A program made the translations under genes and the position numbers. The notes under the pieces were generated by a model. That model saw only the letters and a program-made list of their open reading frames with translations. It ran no database searches and was not told where the DNA came from. This document shows positions 53,101 to 64,000 of a stretch of 64,000 nucleotides of DNA, piece after piece; positions within the stretch are counted from its first letter, which is position 1; every line of letters begins with the position of its first letter. Origin of the DNA: Apostichopus japonicus (taxonomy: Eukaryota; Echinodermata; Holothuroidea; Aspidochirotida; Stichopodidae); the NCBI RefSeq assembly GCF_037975245.1, contig NC_092580.1, positions 25,898,501 through 25,962,500 on the forward strand, in the 5' to 3' direction.

Positions 53101-56100
53101 ATGCAAAAGAGACTGATTCTGCTGTAAGACAGCTAAAGTATTAATTTGTGTCAGTTTGTTGATAATATCTACCAGGGTTAATCCACACCAAGATAGTAAC
53201 GACCAACTAAAATGCTCGAAAGACCTTCCCATCAAACCAAAGTTAAGGAGTTTGATTGGATGGAAATGAATTTTCAGTCTGTCAGCCACTGTTTTTTTGT
53301 TTGCTATTCCAACTCATTCACTGTTGTTAAAGTGTATATAGCAAGGTGTTGTTAATATGCTGGTAAGTTTACTTATGTCATATTAGAAAATTAACTGGAA
53401 GAAAAAAAATAAACTTGATTGTACTGTCAAATTACTTAGCACTGCTCATAATTGCACTCAGCTCCCACTACTGTACTAAGCACAAGTATGCAATAAAAAT
53501 ATAGGAGGCTTTAAATAAAGCCACTAGCCAGGTAATTTCAAAAGTTGAAACTTTATGTGAAGGGGAATTGGTGTTGCGCAGTGCAGTTCGATGGAATAAT
53601 GACTAAAATGCCTTGAATTCAACTCTACATTCCGCAAGGACTGTTCTTTTATCTTTAGGTGAACTAATTTACTGTAAGTTCATGGACAGTGGTTGTAATA
53701 CAGAGCAAATGATGTTTGACTTTCCATTCTATGTAATGGAAAGTCATTTGCGTATTTTCAGACTTACCGTAGGAAGATCTGATTTCCTTATTCCTTTGGT
53801 CTGAATGTTTAATTGTTTCCTGGATGTGATATAGTGATCTATATAATTTCTGTATGCATCAATTGTCAGTTTGTAGTTTGTACCTATATATCTAGGCATT
53901 GTATGATAAATTATCAGCTTGTAAGTCACATAAGTAGTAAGCAAGCGCTATATAAATTTTAAATACTATGTTATGTTGTTATAAGTACTGTGTTAATACT
54001 GTACACTCTTGTAGTGGCTAGGCTCCACAAGAAGAGGCTTTCAATAAGTAAATGTACTTTCCAACTTAATATGATCCAATTCATTAAAAAGAATTGTCCA
54101 GACATTTAGTTGCTGCTGCCTGATCTATCCACTTTTGCACCCCTGCTTCTCCTCTTGAACATCTATGCACCTAATTTCAATTATCGAGTCATTATGTATT
54201 GTGGTGTTTCACACAATTCACATATTTTCACGTATTTGTGGGAATTTGCCAAAAGATATCACCTATTAAGACTAATGCAAAACATTAGATGCCCAGCCAA
54301 GTTGTACCACAGAGTTGCAGTAGTAAAGTATCATGACAATCATATGTTTATCACATCATCAATTTCATAGTGTAACACTAGATATCTTGTTTTCTTCAAG
54401 AGCTAAACTTTGACCATCCAAGTCTCCTTAATTTAAGAGATTAGATATAACCTGATGTTGTTGTCAGATAATATTACAAATAGCATGGATTTTAGACAGT
54501 CTACAGTCTTTGACGTTACCCAAAGCTACAGTACCCTTTGACTTGCAATGGTTGCATAAATTTGCAAAATTGTGCATGAATGACTATTGACAAATGATAT
54601 GAATGGCTATATCAGTATGTATGTACTAGATATACACTTTTGTTTTGTTAGACTTTGGCACTATATTGATTTTTTCAAAGCCCAGGCTGACAATCACAGC
54701 ATGGTGATACATTAACTTGGGCTTGGATATTTATGAGGAAAGGTGTAGATACTGTAGTTGGTTATAGCAGAAATGTACATTAAACTATGATCTAGGTTCT
54801 TTTCCATAACATTTGATTCTCTGCGTGGTGCCTTGAGGTGCAATATTCGACACCATCCACCTGACTGATGTACACAGAAAACGCAGGCTACCAATCTCAG
54901 TTCAAAATGCAGTTGATAACAAATGACTGTTTTTTCCACCAAATCTTGCTTGGAAAGTAGCCTACACTAGATATATTTGTTGTGAATAGCAGTACTAAGT
55001 CTAGGCTACTGTAGTTTGTTTACAAATGTGAAGTCCTGAAAATCACTGGATAAAATCCTCTTCTAGCCAAAAAGAAAAAAAATCTTTACTCTTTTTTTTT
55101 ATCTTTTCAAAACTTGTTTAGAATAATTTCTTAGTCAGCATTCCCCTGTTTGAACTTTGAATGCTTATTGTTGTATGCTAAAGCAATATGACATTTTCTT
55201 GAAATCCCTGAATCTAATGGAGCTGGAGTGTTACATGCTGATGAAGTAAATTATTAGGTATTGATTGTGGCCTCCGACTGGCAACCACCAGCAAAGCAAT
55301 GGCTACTGTACTATATGTATGAGATCACCTCAAGATAATGGTTGCATTGCTCAGTTGTTATAGCAATTCTTTACATTTTCACAGTTTATTTATAATTAAT
55401 TAATCTTGTCCCAAACAGCATTTTAGTACCAACAGTTTATGTATATTAGATCCTCCTGCAAGCAGGAACTCGCGAGTGAAGCCTCATTGGCTTATCAATG
55501 CCGCAAGCTGACTGAAGTCAGTCTCTTACATTCATATTTAATGTCCATGATTATGAATTGTAAATTGTCAACAACTCTGTAACTGGACGACATACATTAA
55601 TCTGGGAGTGACTCGAACCGGGGACCTTATGATTGAAAGGCACCGGCGTTAACCACTGAGCTAACACTCCATACTGTTTACTGGTTTACTGGTTTTTGTA
55701 TTAGTGGAAAAAAAGCTGTGTGGACAAAGGCCCTGATACCTCAGCATTCACATTGCTATATACAGTATACTGAGTGTACTCTGTGGTACTGTAGAAAGTG
55801 GCCTACACAATTTACTTGAGAACAAAGAAGTAATTCTTTGCATAGTGTAAATGGCATTAGAATTCTGTTCTTTGTAGTTTAGCAAATGATATCTAGTTGA
55901 TTACAAGAAAACTGTTTTTTTTTTTGGTCAAATACTAACGATCAGTGTGAACACAGCTGTGCCTTAGTCTTTGTTATAAAAATAGTACTGTATGTATGCA
56001 AACAAACCAAATAGAATTCTTTAAGATATCTGGTCACATGTCAATGTATGGAATCACTGTGATGTAAGAAATTTGAACAATACAATGCAGTGAAAGTCTG

Positions 56101-57397
56101 AAGGAAATCTACTCTTATTTCTACTTTAAAGACTTTGAAAAAATATCAGTATTGCCCCCAAAATATGCAAGATACACTTGGTCAGAAAGTTCTTTTCAAA
56201 ACTTGTACCAATTTTAAGTGTGGTAAAATTGTGGGCCACTACTGATGACCCTTTTGATGTATTTTGTTAAAGCTTGTGAAATTACAGTGGTTTTAACGGT
56301 ACTGCAAAGGTTTTTGCCTGATATGGACATACTGAAAATAGGTTTGAATTTTATACAGTATCGGTATAGTGATGTATGATTAGTGTTGTTGTGAACCTTG
56401 AGCACAAGATATTGTCTTGTAATGTATTGACAATGCAATACCTTAATCCTACTAGGACTGTGATTTTACACAAGAGGTCACTTTCCTGACTCAGTCTGAG
56501 GAATTCCATATGTATTGTATAGTACTTGATTTAATACCATGCAGTCACCTTGATCATTTTTGTTTCACAATGCAAGGCCTTGTGTAGATTTTGAGTGTTT
56601 TTGTGTCTGTATTGAGAATTCCTTTTCTTTTTGTGACACTGAGTGTTCTATTGCTCAGGGTAACTTCTTTTTTTTTCAGTTCATTGAAAAGTACAGAACT
56701 TTATACGGTTTTAGATCACAGTATCATACGGTAGCAGTTATTTGAGAACGGTTGGCCTGAAGTCTCCTCATGTTTACTGTACCATATTACTTGAAGCCTT
56801 GTGCAAGCCCTACCTTGTCATTTCTAAACGTTTGCCCTCATCTTCTGGAGAGGACAAAGCTGGCATCTTCCCCTGGCTTTCTTAAATTCTTAGCTTTAAG
56901 GTCCTTGATCAGTAGATCTGCTTTTGTATGACAATTATTCTGAATGGCATGGGAAAGGAACATAATATACAAAGTACAATACAGTAAACAACGGTGCTCT
57001 TCCTAAATGAGGATAGTCAGTAGAAGGTTATGTACATTCCACACATTTATCTGCGCCCATGATTACACAAATTCTCTTTCTTGTGCCGTGGTCTTCAAGG
57101 AAACGTGTGTACTGTACTTATATTCGCACCATATTTCAAGCTTTGCTTTTCAATATTTTATTTTCTTCCATGCACAGGAAAATTGCCTTAGATGCTCTGA
57201 AAGAGAGATTGAGTCGCGTGGAGGAGCAGACACAGTGGCCAAGTATGGATGAAGCTAGTCCGGCATCACCCGCTACATCAACATCCAGTACTGTCTCCAA
57301 GGAGAAGGTGTCTGCCGAAACTGAAATTGCAAGCAACTCCTCCTCCACAGCACCGAGTGCTACCAGCCCTGATCAGAGTGTCACGATGGGTACATGA
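50125..57397 (+). CDS. TMEM115: TMEM115 (PL6), Golgi multi-pass membrane protein
   Basis: Four exons join in phase to 1,101 nt (366 aa): 50125-50737, 51056-51199, 51652-51775, 57178-57397. All introns are GT-AG. Seen: four to five hydrophobic segments in residues 20-205, a conserved core with LFPPGFHFW, LLEPIWGALE and VALKQ, then WVYLRFYQ, GRGDMAD, FFPE, KYDVGAPSSI and LPGTDP-DAERRR, and a C-terminal helix (ALKERLSRVE) ending in WPSMD. Known: the family is related to rhomboid-like membrane proteins, lacks protease residues, and sits in the Golgi, where it is linked to COG-dependent retrograde transport and glycosylation. The length is close to the human protein (351 aa). The last 45 residues are Ser/Thr/Ala-rich and unlike vertebrate tails. 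The third intron is 5.4 kb and contains a tRNA-derived SINE. The start is set by the first ATG and by the match to the family N-terminus. Confidence 0.94.
51776..57177 (+). other. TMEM115 intron 3 (5.4 kb)
   Basis: Long intron between GT at 51776 and AG at 57176-57177. It holds a G run at 52080-52090, a tRNA-derived SINE at about 55449-55671, and near 53938-53960 a GCGCTATATAAAT phrase like those at the 3' ends of many invertebrate SINEs. No other gene is recognised on either strand. Confidence 0.7.
55449..55671 (-). mobile_element. tRNA-derived SINE
   Basis: On the minus strand 55670-55604 looks like a tRNA: an A box TTAGCTCAGTGGTTAA (55649-55664) and a B box GGTTCGAGTC (55610-55619) at the right spacing, both internal RNA polymerase III promoter elements. 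The T stem and acceptor stem do not pair properly, so it is not a working tRNA. About 150 bp of unrelated body follows, ending near 55449. No poly(A) or clear target duplication is visible, so the 3' boundary is approximate. Confidence 0.65.
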
Positions 57398-57794
57398 GAA
57401 AACATGATCTACATTTTACTAATCTGTAAAATTTATGTAAAACTGAGCATTTGGAAGTAGTTATCAACAAGTTGTGATATACACTTTGTAAGTATGAAGC
57501 ATTGTATACTTATCTGAACTCCAGAACAATCCACATGATGATGACAAGCGACTGATGCAGTCATAACATATACACTGGCAAGACATGGCACTCTCAGGTT
57601 CATCTTTGCAGACCAACCAGCAATCAGGGCCTTGTATGCTTTATAGTTACGACTACATTGGGAACAGCTTGTCAGGACTATGGATATATTCCTTTTAAAG
57701 TGTATGCTTCTGAGAATGAAATCGCTCTCTTGAAGGGGTCAAAGGTGAATATTGTATGCCGATGTATTAGTGTACACTGTAGAAACAACTAACA

Positions 57795-57800
57795 ATTAAA
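57795..57800 (+). promoter_or_regulatory. Candidate polyadenylation signal ATTAAA for TMEM115
   Basis: This is the first standard variant signal seen after the TMEM115 stop, about 400 bases downstream. An AATAAA at 58117-58122 is an alternative. Motif match only. Confidence 0.3.
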
Positions 57801-58116
57801 GCTTGATGTCATTTATCATTCTCATTAAACAGAACATTTGCAATCTCCTTTCATGGAATACCAAAATTCTCATCTCAAGAGAATGGCATGGGAGAAACGG
57901 TTTTTCAGTTATATGCACTATATTGTTTATAACAGGAGTATTGTCAACTTGTGAATACTGCTATAAATCAGAACATAAATCTTTGGTCAGTGTGAATGAA
58001 ACCATAGCAGTAGGAAGAGAACCTGCAGCAGATTCGATGAAGCTGCAGTGATGCTCTGCAGTGATCGGAAGTTTGTTTTGGGCTCAAGGACTAAAAAAGT
58101 TGCCTTAAGATCAGAA

Positions 58117-58122
58117 AATAAA
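58117..58122 (+). promoter_or_regulatory. Candidate polyadenylation signal AATAAA for TMEM115
   Basis: Canonical hexamer about 720 bases past the stop codon at 57395-57397. Motif match only; which signal is used cannot be told from sequence. Confidence 0.35.
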
Positions 58123-61100
58123 TTGCAATTTAAAAACAAATGAAAGTATATTGTAATGCACTATAAGGAGTCATTTAGTGCAGATTTTCTTTCAGTAAAC
58201 TCTTCAGTTATTTATTTTAGGAGAAGGAGTCATCTGTTTAATCATGGTAATTTGAGATACATGTTTAGGGTGGAAGTTAATTCATCAATTCTTCTCTCAC
58301 TACAACCTATTAATGGGCCTTATTAATTTTATATGTACATGGTAATTTCTCTACAGAAATTCTTTAGTTTTAAATGATCTATTGCAAGTGTTATCCAGAC
58401 ATTTGAACTTAAGCCTGTGCAGAGTGACATTATACTGACTTTAAATGCTTTGAAATCCTGGTGCAAGTCTTGGGAAGGGGAGCCAAGACGTCTCATTTAA
58501 AACAATCCAGGTCTGTCCTTGTGACAGTCCCATGAGCTTCTTCATTTACATGAAAGCTCCTGGTCTTCACCTTTCCATTAGGTGTTAACCTTCTTGATTC
58601 TGAATATCCGTGATTCCGAGATCAAACTTTTTATCTTAAACTGTAAGTGTTCTGTGATGTGCACAGTGAATTGCACATTAAGTTTTGTCATGTAGATCAA
58701 CAACAGTCTGGTGCAACAGATTGGATGGCATGGAAACCAACCAGTGTCAGAATTGATGCAGTTATTAGAACCATACAAGAAAAGAAAGGGTGTTCTATTA
58801 AAGTTTGGTTCACAGATTTGAGCAACATGGTAGTGATTGGATGAGTAAGTAAGGACTGGTAGGTCAAAGGAAGAGGTCAGCCCACTGTAATTGTTTTGCA
58901 GACATTTTGTGAATAAGTAAGTCTCTGAAATAGTTTTCTACCCGATTGTTTGACCAGTTTATCAGCAGTAGTTTGAATACCAGTGCTAGATCAATGTACC
59001 ATATAGAGCAATGTGTTACACACCACACTTATTAATGTACATACACACACGGTAGTCTGACGTTTCTGTAGTTGTACTTATTCACCAAAGAATTACTTTC
59101 TATTTTTTATGAAAGTTCTTAGTTCTTAGTAAGAAATGTATATTCCAACAAACGAATGTGCTTACACTATGACCTTTGAGAAGAACACCCAGTTATGCCA
59201 TAGAGAATTAACCACAGCAATGCAGTTTATGGTTTCATGTATAGAAAAGGTTATTCAAATTGGGCAGGGCTCTGTAAATATTTTTGCTGCAAAATGTTAA
59301 GACATATATTGATCATTAATGATATATTCGATGATTGGTTTATAGGATTTGGGGTTCTTATTTTCCTTATTATTTTTACATTTCTGCTCCAGTTTCACTT
59401 TTCTTAATCAAAACTCATCCTGCAAGTCGCAATTCAATACAGAAGTGAAATTTATGATATCTAATTCCTTTTTTAGTGTCAACATCATGGGTTCCATAAC
59501 CATTCCCAACCCCCACACCCCCCATTACCCAACCCAAGAAAATAATATTAACCCAAGAGTAATGTTTATGCAAACACGTTTTCAAGGATGCAAACTTTAC
59601 AACCTACCACAATGAATGTGCAGAGTAGATACGATTTATCCATTATCGTATAGATACAAGTCATTTAAAGGGTGTGAAGACTCGCGCAAAAAGAAACATC
59701 TAATTCCAGTAATCTGACCTAGTTTCGAATGAGGTGTAACAGAAGTATTAGACACCACCATCGATCCCAGAAATTACACACACAGCTCGCTACCATGGGT
59801 AAATAGACACTAGTGTACAGTCAGTACATACAGCTGCGGTCAATACCCACAGCACAGTGTACAAACAATACAGCGATGGACATCTCAGATCCAGCTAAAG
59901 ATAACAAGGTATCACGTTTCATTACTGTACTGGCTGCATTTTGTAGCCACACGAACAAAACGTCACTTGCAAGCAACGGAAAGATAACTTTTTCAGATGG
60001 CCGCACGCGGTTTGGGGGGAGTCTTCAATGCCTTTATACCAGAAGGCAAGCCCTTTGGTCGGGTAAAATTCCTCCAAGTTGACTACAGGCTTGGTTTACT
60101 AATGGGGTTATATACATCTAGCATGAAGTCTATCCAAGCTTGCTATGTATTGGTGATTTATGTACTAAATAGGAATACTGTAACCCTTCTGAATAGGCAT
60201 AACAATGAGATATTATATTCAAATAAGAATATAACAAATGAAATATAACAATAGAATATGCTTTTTCTTGGCAATTTTATTGCTCTTCCTTTCTCTTAAA
60301 TTCAAATGAAGTGGTAGCTTATCTGGCAAGCTCCATTCTGTGGTTTGATTTATCCGCTCATTGCTGGCCCAGGTTAAAGGATTTATAGCAAAAGCATCAT
60401 TTGAACCACAGTAATGGAATCAGCCACATTTGCATATGCTCATAAATATGCATGAAACGAGGGATTGACTTTATGCGAGCTGCTCAAACATCACAAGTTG
60501 AAAATCTCACATTTACATGCTGAGCAAAACCTATCATTCCTCCCTGCCATGGATCAATCTAAAATTTAACTGGAAAGAAAAGATAACTACTGAAAGATCA
60601 TGAAAAATAACTAATCATTTTACAAAAGTAACAAGTTTCCTGAAGTTTTTGAAGAATTTGTTCTCACTATGTCACTCATTCATTACTTGCGTATTGGAAA
60701 TTCTGTATTTAATGACATAATTCTGGCATTAGTCATGATCAAGGTTGTAATAATGAAACTAAAACTCTACTTAAGCAGAACTTCCTGTTCCACACTTAGT
60801 CACTCATTACGAAAGCAGCAGAAATGTGTGAAAACAGTTAGCAGGCCCAGTATTAAAATGAACAATCTATAACATTCCTTTGGGATGTACATTTACCCAG
60901 TACCTTAGGTTCAAAGAAGGTTGTTCATTGGTGGGGAAAGAGACCTATGTACACTTGCTGAATCCCATGCACCCCACCCCCCCCCCTTACCCTCACACTG
61001 CACTTAGAGGTACAGTATGAGTCTTAACATCCAAGAATTCAGGCACTTTTCAAACATTGCTTCAGCAGCGGCCAGTTTCTATACCGGCTCCTGCATGTTC

Positions 61101-62341
61101 AACATATGCATATCTGAGTGTTAATGCTGATTAAATTCAGTGTATTGATAGTAATTATTTGTGTCAAAATACGTTCTGTTGATATGGAGTGTTTGAGTAA
61201 ACATGGACAATTTTTCAAATTTTAGTTGAGAAATTTAAAAGCACAGGTGGGGAATCTTTTAGGTCTGATGGAGAATTTTCCCATCACTGAAGTGCTTTAA
61301 CAAATGCCTTGGTTCTATCATCATACAAAGTCTGTAGTCTCTAGTGAAACTGGCAATGAAATGTCACAGCATTAACTTGTACCAACAGCAGGTTAACAAG
61401 GCTATGCTGTGGATTGACATATCTGAGAATATTTAAAGCTGGTTGGACGAATCATTGAAGGGGCCTACTCATTCTCTGTTACACCCAAGGATAAATTACA
61501 TAACACAAATACAGGGTCTTACTCTTATTTTCATTCCTGTACCTAATGCCTGATACTTTCCAAACTTCACATCTCAACACCTTTTTAAGAATGCTGAGTT
61601 TTCTTTTTAAAATAACCATAGGCCACAAAATTGATAAACTGGGCTAAAATACAGAGATACATCATCTGGAACACAAGTTGATAACCAGAAATACCATACA
61701 AATAATAGTTGCTAAATCTGAAACTAAATTCAGTCCTTACTTAATGAACTCAGATATCAATATGCTCTTACTGAATTCCCATTACAGCAACAAGGAAAGT
61801 TTCTGTCACAAAGTACAAAACAATACAACCTTGCCAATGCATATTAATTATCTCCTATTGATGGTAATCAAAACACAGGGTAGGTTTAGCTGCATGATAA
61901 TCTTGGAAAGGGTAAAGTTCACAAAGTCATTGCAATAGGTAGCATCAGGGGGAGGGGGGGGGGAGGTGGCTGAGTTAGAAAGGACATTCAAATGTAACAA
62001 GGGTCTTTGACCAATGTTTGAAGAGAGAGAGGATTGGGAAATTTTACAACACTCTCTTGTCGCCCTGGGCACTGCTATCAATTTAAAGTAATATTTGGCA
62101 CTGTGTCTTGAACGAAGAAAACAAGGAGTTTATGACGTTAATTTCCTTCACTCCTGCCAATAGCCCACTGTCAACCACGTTGGAGGCTACAAAACTTACT
62201 GAGCTTTTGAATCTTCCTTCCATACATGTAACCGTAACTCATACCCTAAACAAGTCAGGCCTCCCTACACCTATTATTGTGAATACATAACAGTAAACAT
62301 TACTAGTAAAAGCTTGAGAATCACTAAGTCGGAATCCTCCG

Positions 62342-62347
62342 TTTATT
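62342..62347 (-). promoter_or_regulatory. Candidate polyadenylation signal for selenophosphate synthetase
   Basis: TTTATT on the plus strand reads AATAAA on the minus strand, 185 bases past the stop codon at 62532-62534. Motif match only. If the gene were of the selenocysteine type, a SECIS element would be expected in this 3' UTR; none was recognised by eye. Confidence 0.4.
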
Positions 62348-62531
62348 TAAATCTCAACGCTGTTCCACATGTCAGACAGTTGAAGCTAACCAATGATCAA
62401 CACCATACGATGCTACTTACTAATCTGACTGCATTAACTTGCAGCACTGGCAACCACAAATATAACAGTTGATATATCTCTGTAAATTAACTTAATTCAA
62501 ATAGCTGCAGTCTTTTTAAAGAACTCTCCTT

Positions 62532-64000
62532 TTATGTAATTTTGGTGACCACTTCAATGACCCTTGGCTTTGCATTCATGACAGCTGTTCTTTCTCCATT
62601 GTCGACCACGCCAATTATCCACGCCGGGTTTCCGTCGCTGGACTCCAAAGCTCGACAAAATGAAGCTGCTTGTTCTCTTGGGAATGCTATAAGTAGACCT
62701 CCTGCAAAATCAAAACAATTTTAATTATTTCATGCAGATCAATGCTAACAAAAAGTTTTCATAGATCCTTCTTCTTAACACCTCCCCCAACCCGATCTGC
62801 TACTGAAATGTACAACACAAACTCAAATGCAGAAGTGTGTAAAATGAATGGTAAAATGAACTGTAAGACAGTCTATTTGTACCTTAACCCAAAGGCAGGT
62901 ATCAGAATCTCCAATCACCAACATAGACAAATTAAAAAGAGTCTATTTTAGAGCTATCCATATTCCTTCCTTGTCACAGTCTTATATTTCTAGCACCGTA
63001 AGAAATGTTTTCTTCTTTTCGTTTTTTTTTTCTCTTCAAAGACAAAATGTGTTACATGATGCCACAAGTAATGTATAAATTATTGCCGAATTATTGAGCA
63101 TTAAACAGAAAAAACAAAGAAGACGAGACATTATTTTTGAAATTTGCGACCATAAATTGTTTAACATTTCTTTGGAAGAGCAAAAGAATTTTAATGTTTT
63201 GGCTAGAATGAGGCTGAACCAAATAAACTTACTGTTAAAGATTCTTAAAGAACAATTAGGACGCAAATACTATATTCTAAAAACTATTAAAAGCAACTCC
63301 ACTATGCCATGGTAATTCCAATACTTAACCAGAAACCATGTAAATGCTAATTCCAGTTTCTAACAAGATTAACACTGTTTCCACCTTGACTGTAGCTTAG
63401 ACACCTGGTATTCAAACTGGCAATCCCTTGGTAGGGTCAGCAAAAGACATTGTAGGGTCGGCAAGAAATTCCAAAGGAAAAAGACATTTTCATTATTTAC
63501 AGAAAAAAAACCTGGAATATTTCATTCAAAATCACAAAATGCCAATCCATTTAAAACTAAGTCTTAATCACACAAAATTTCTCAAAGAGTAGGGTGATAT
63601 CTCCTCCCCTTGATCCCTCCCCCAGGCCACATCATCTGCCACCACTGGAGGCTCACAAAGCTGACAAATGTGTCATCGAGCAAAAAAGTTTGAATACCAG
63701 GTGCTTAGACCAATGAAACATCTAGTTTAACACAACCCACCATCCCTTTCAGTTCTCAAGCAATTAATACAGAGAAATTTTAAATCACTTTAGAGAACAA
63801 AATAAGTCAACCAGTGTAAAAATAATTCATTTGGTAATTTTCCTTACCTGAGGTTTCAGCTGAGTACCCTTGTAGAAGTTGGAAGAGTTTGTCGGCTGAC
63901 TTTGCAATTGCTGCCATCTTTGCTATTACCGGTAGATTGTGGATGACAAATTTGACATTATTTGGTTGATATTTAGCCAGATTCTTTGCATGTCCCAGGA
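62532..64000 (-). CDS. SEPHS: Selenophosphate synthetase (selenide, water dikinase), C-terminal two exons
   Basis: Two exons are visible: 63848-64000 (continuing past the window edge) and 62532-62701 with the stop. Joined in phase they give about 106 residues. Seen: a segment with [26 protein letters not shown] and [17 protein letters not shown], followed by WIIGVV, RTA and PRVIEV near the end. Known: this is the C-terminal half of the AIR-synthase-like fold of selenophosphate synthetase, which makes selenophosphate from selenide and ATP for selenocysteine-tRNA synthesis in the cytosol. The active-site residue (Cys, Sec or another) lies in N-terminal exons outside the window, so SEPHS1-type and SEPHS2-type cannot be separated. 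The tail after PRVIEV is only 6 residues, shorter than in vertebrates. The gene converges with TMEM115. Confidence 0.94.

Larger units (their letters stand above)
57398..62531. other. Region between TMEM115 and selenophosphate synthetase
   Basis: The left part is presumably the 3' UTR of TMEM115 and the right end the 3' UTR of the minus-strand gene, so the two genes converge. C and G runs occur near 60975-60987 and 61951-61964. No gene, RNA or recognisable mobile element is seen in between. Confidence 0.5.

Noticed and set aside
55604-55670. Functional tRNA gene on the minus strand
   Set aside because: A and B boxes are good, but the T stem and acceptor stem do not pair and the anticodon loop is the wrong size. 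Better read as a SINE head.

Overview
The window is eukaryotic, AT-rich nuclear DNA with spliced genes, long introns, many microsatellites and several decayed retroelements. The repeat content and the sequence of the two conserved genes at the right end suggest an invertebrate deuterostome, most likely an echinoderm and perhaps a sea cucumber. That placement is inference. Four protein-coding loci can be supported.

Layout. 1-4000: a possible LTR-like end, then the left copy of a large broken duplication. 4000-12293: AT-rich DNA with no recognised gene, holding an 18-bp minisatellite, a 166-bp fold-back palindrome and a near-perfect 140-bp tandem duplication. 12294-21625 (minus): receptor gene B, 13 exons. 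21626-27388: intergenic, with a perfect 1,072-bp TAGA array and a dead CR1-like LINE with a microsatellite tail. 27389-40771 (minus): receptor gene A, 13 exons, whose introns carry a broken Penelope-like element between TA arrays, a 207-bp tandem duplication and a long inverted repeat. 40772-50124: no host gene; the right copy of the duplication, a LINE fragment and a composite element bounded by inverted termini. 50125-57397 (plus): TMEM115, 4 exons. 57398-62531: no gene seen. 62532-64000 (minus): the last two exons of a selenophosphate synthetase, running off the window.

The main result is the pair of receptors. Each can be assembled by eye with canonical splice sites into an open frame of exactly 1,785 nt (594 aa): signal peptide, two Ig-like domains, one membrane segment, a short juxtamembrane region and a tyrosine-kinase-like domain. 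Six of the seven kinase-side exons before the last two have matching lengths or phases between paralogues. Both kinase domains have lost the same catalytic residues: the beta-3 lysine is Ser, HRD reads HPG and DFG reads DFC. Both frames are intact. This points to a maintained tandem pair of receptor pseudokinases rather than decaying kinases.

TMEM115 (Golgi membrane protein) and selenophosphate synthetase (selenocysteine synthesis) are conserved housekeeping genes with no evident functional link to the receptors. All exon calls rest on visual translation, splice-site phase and family resemblance. No alignment, expression or database search was run.
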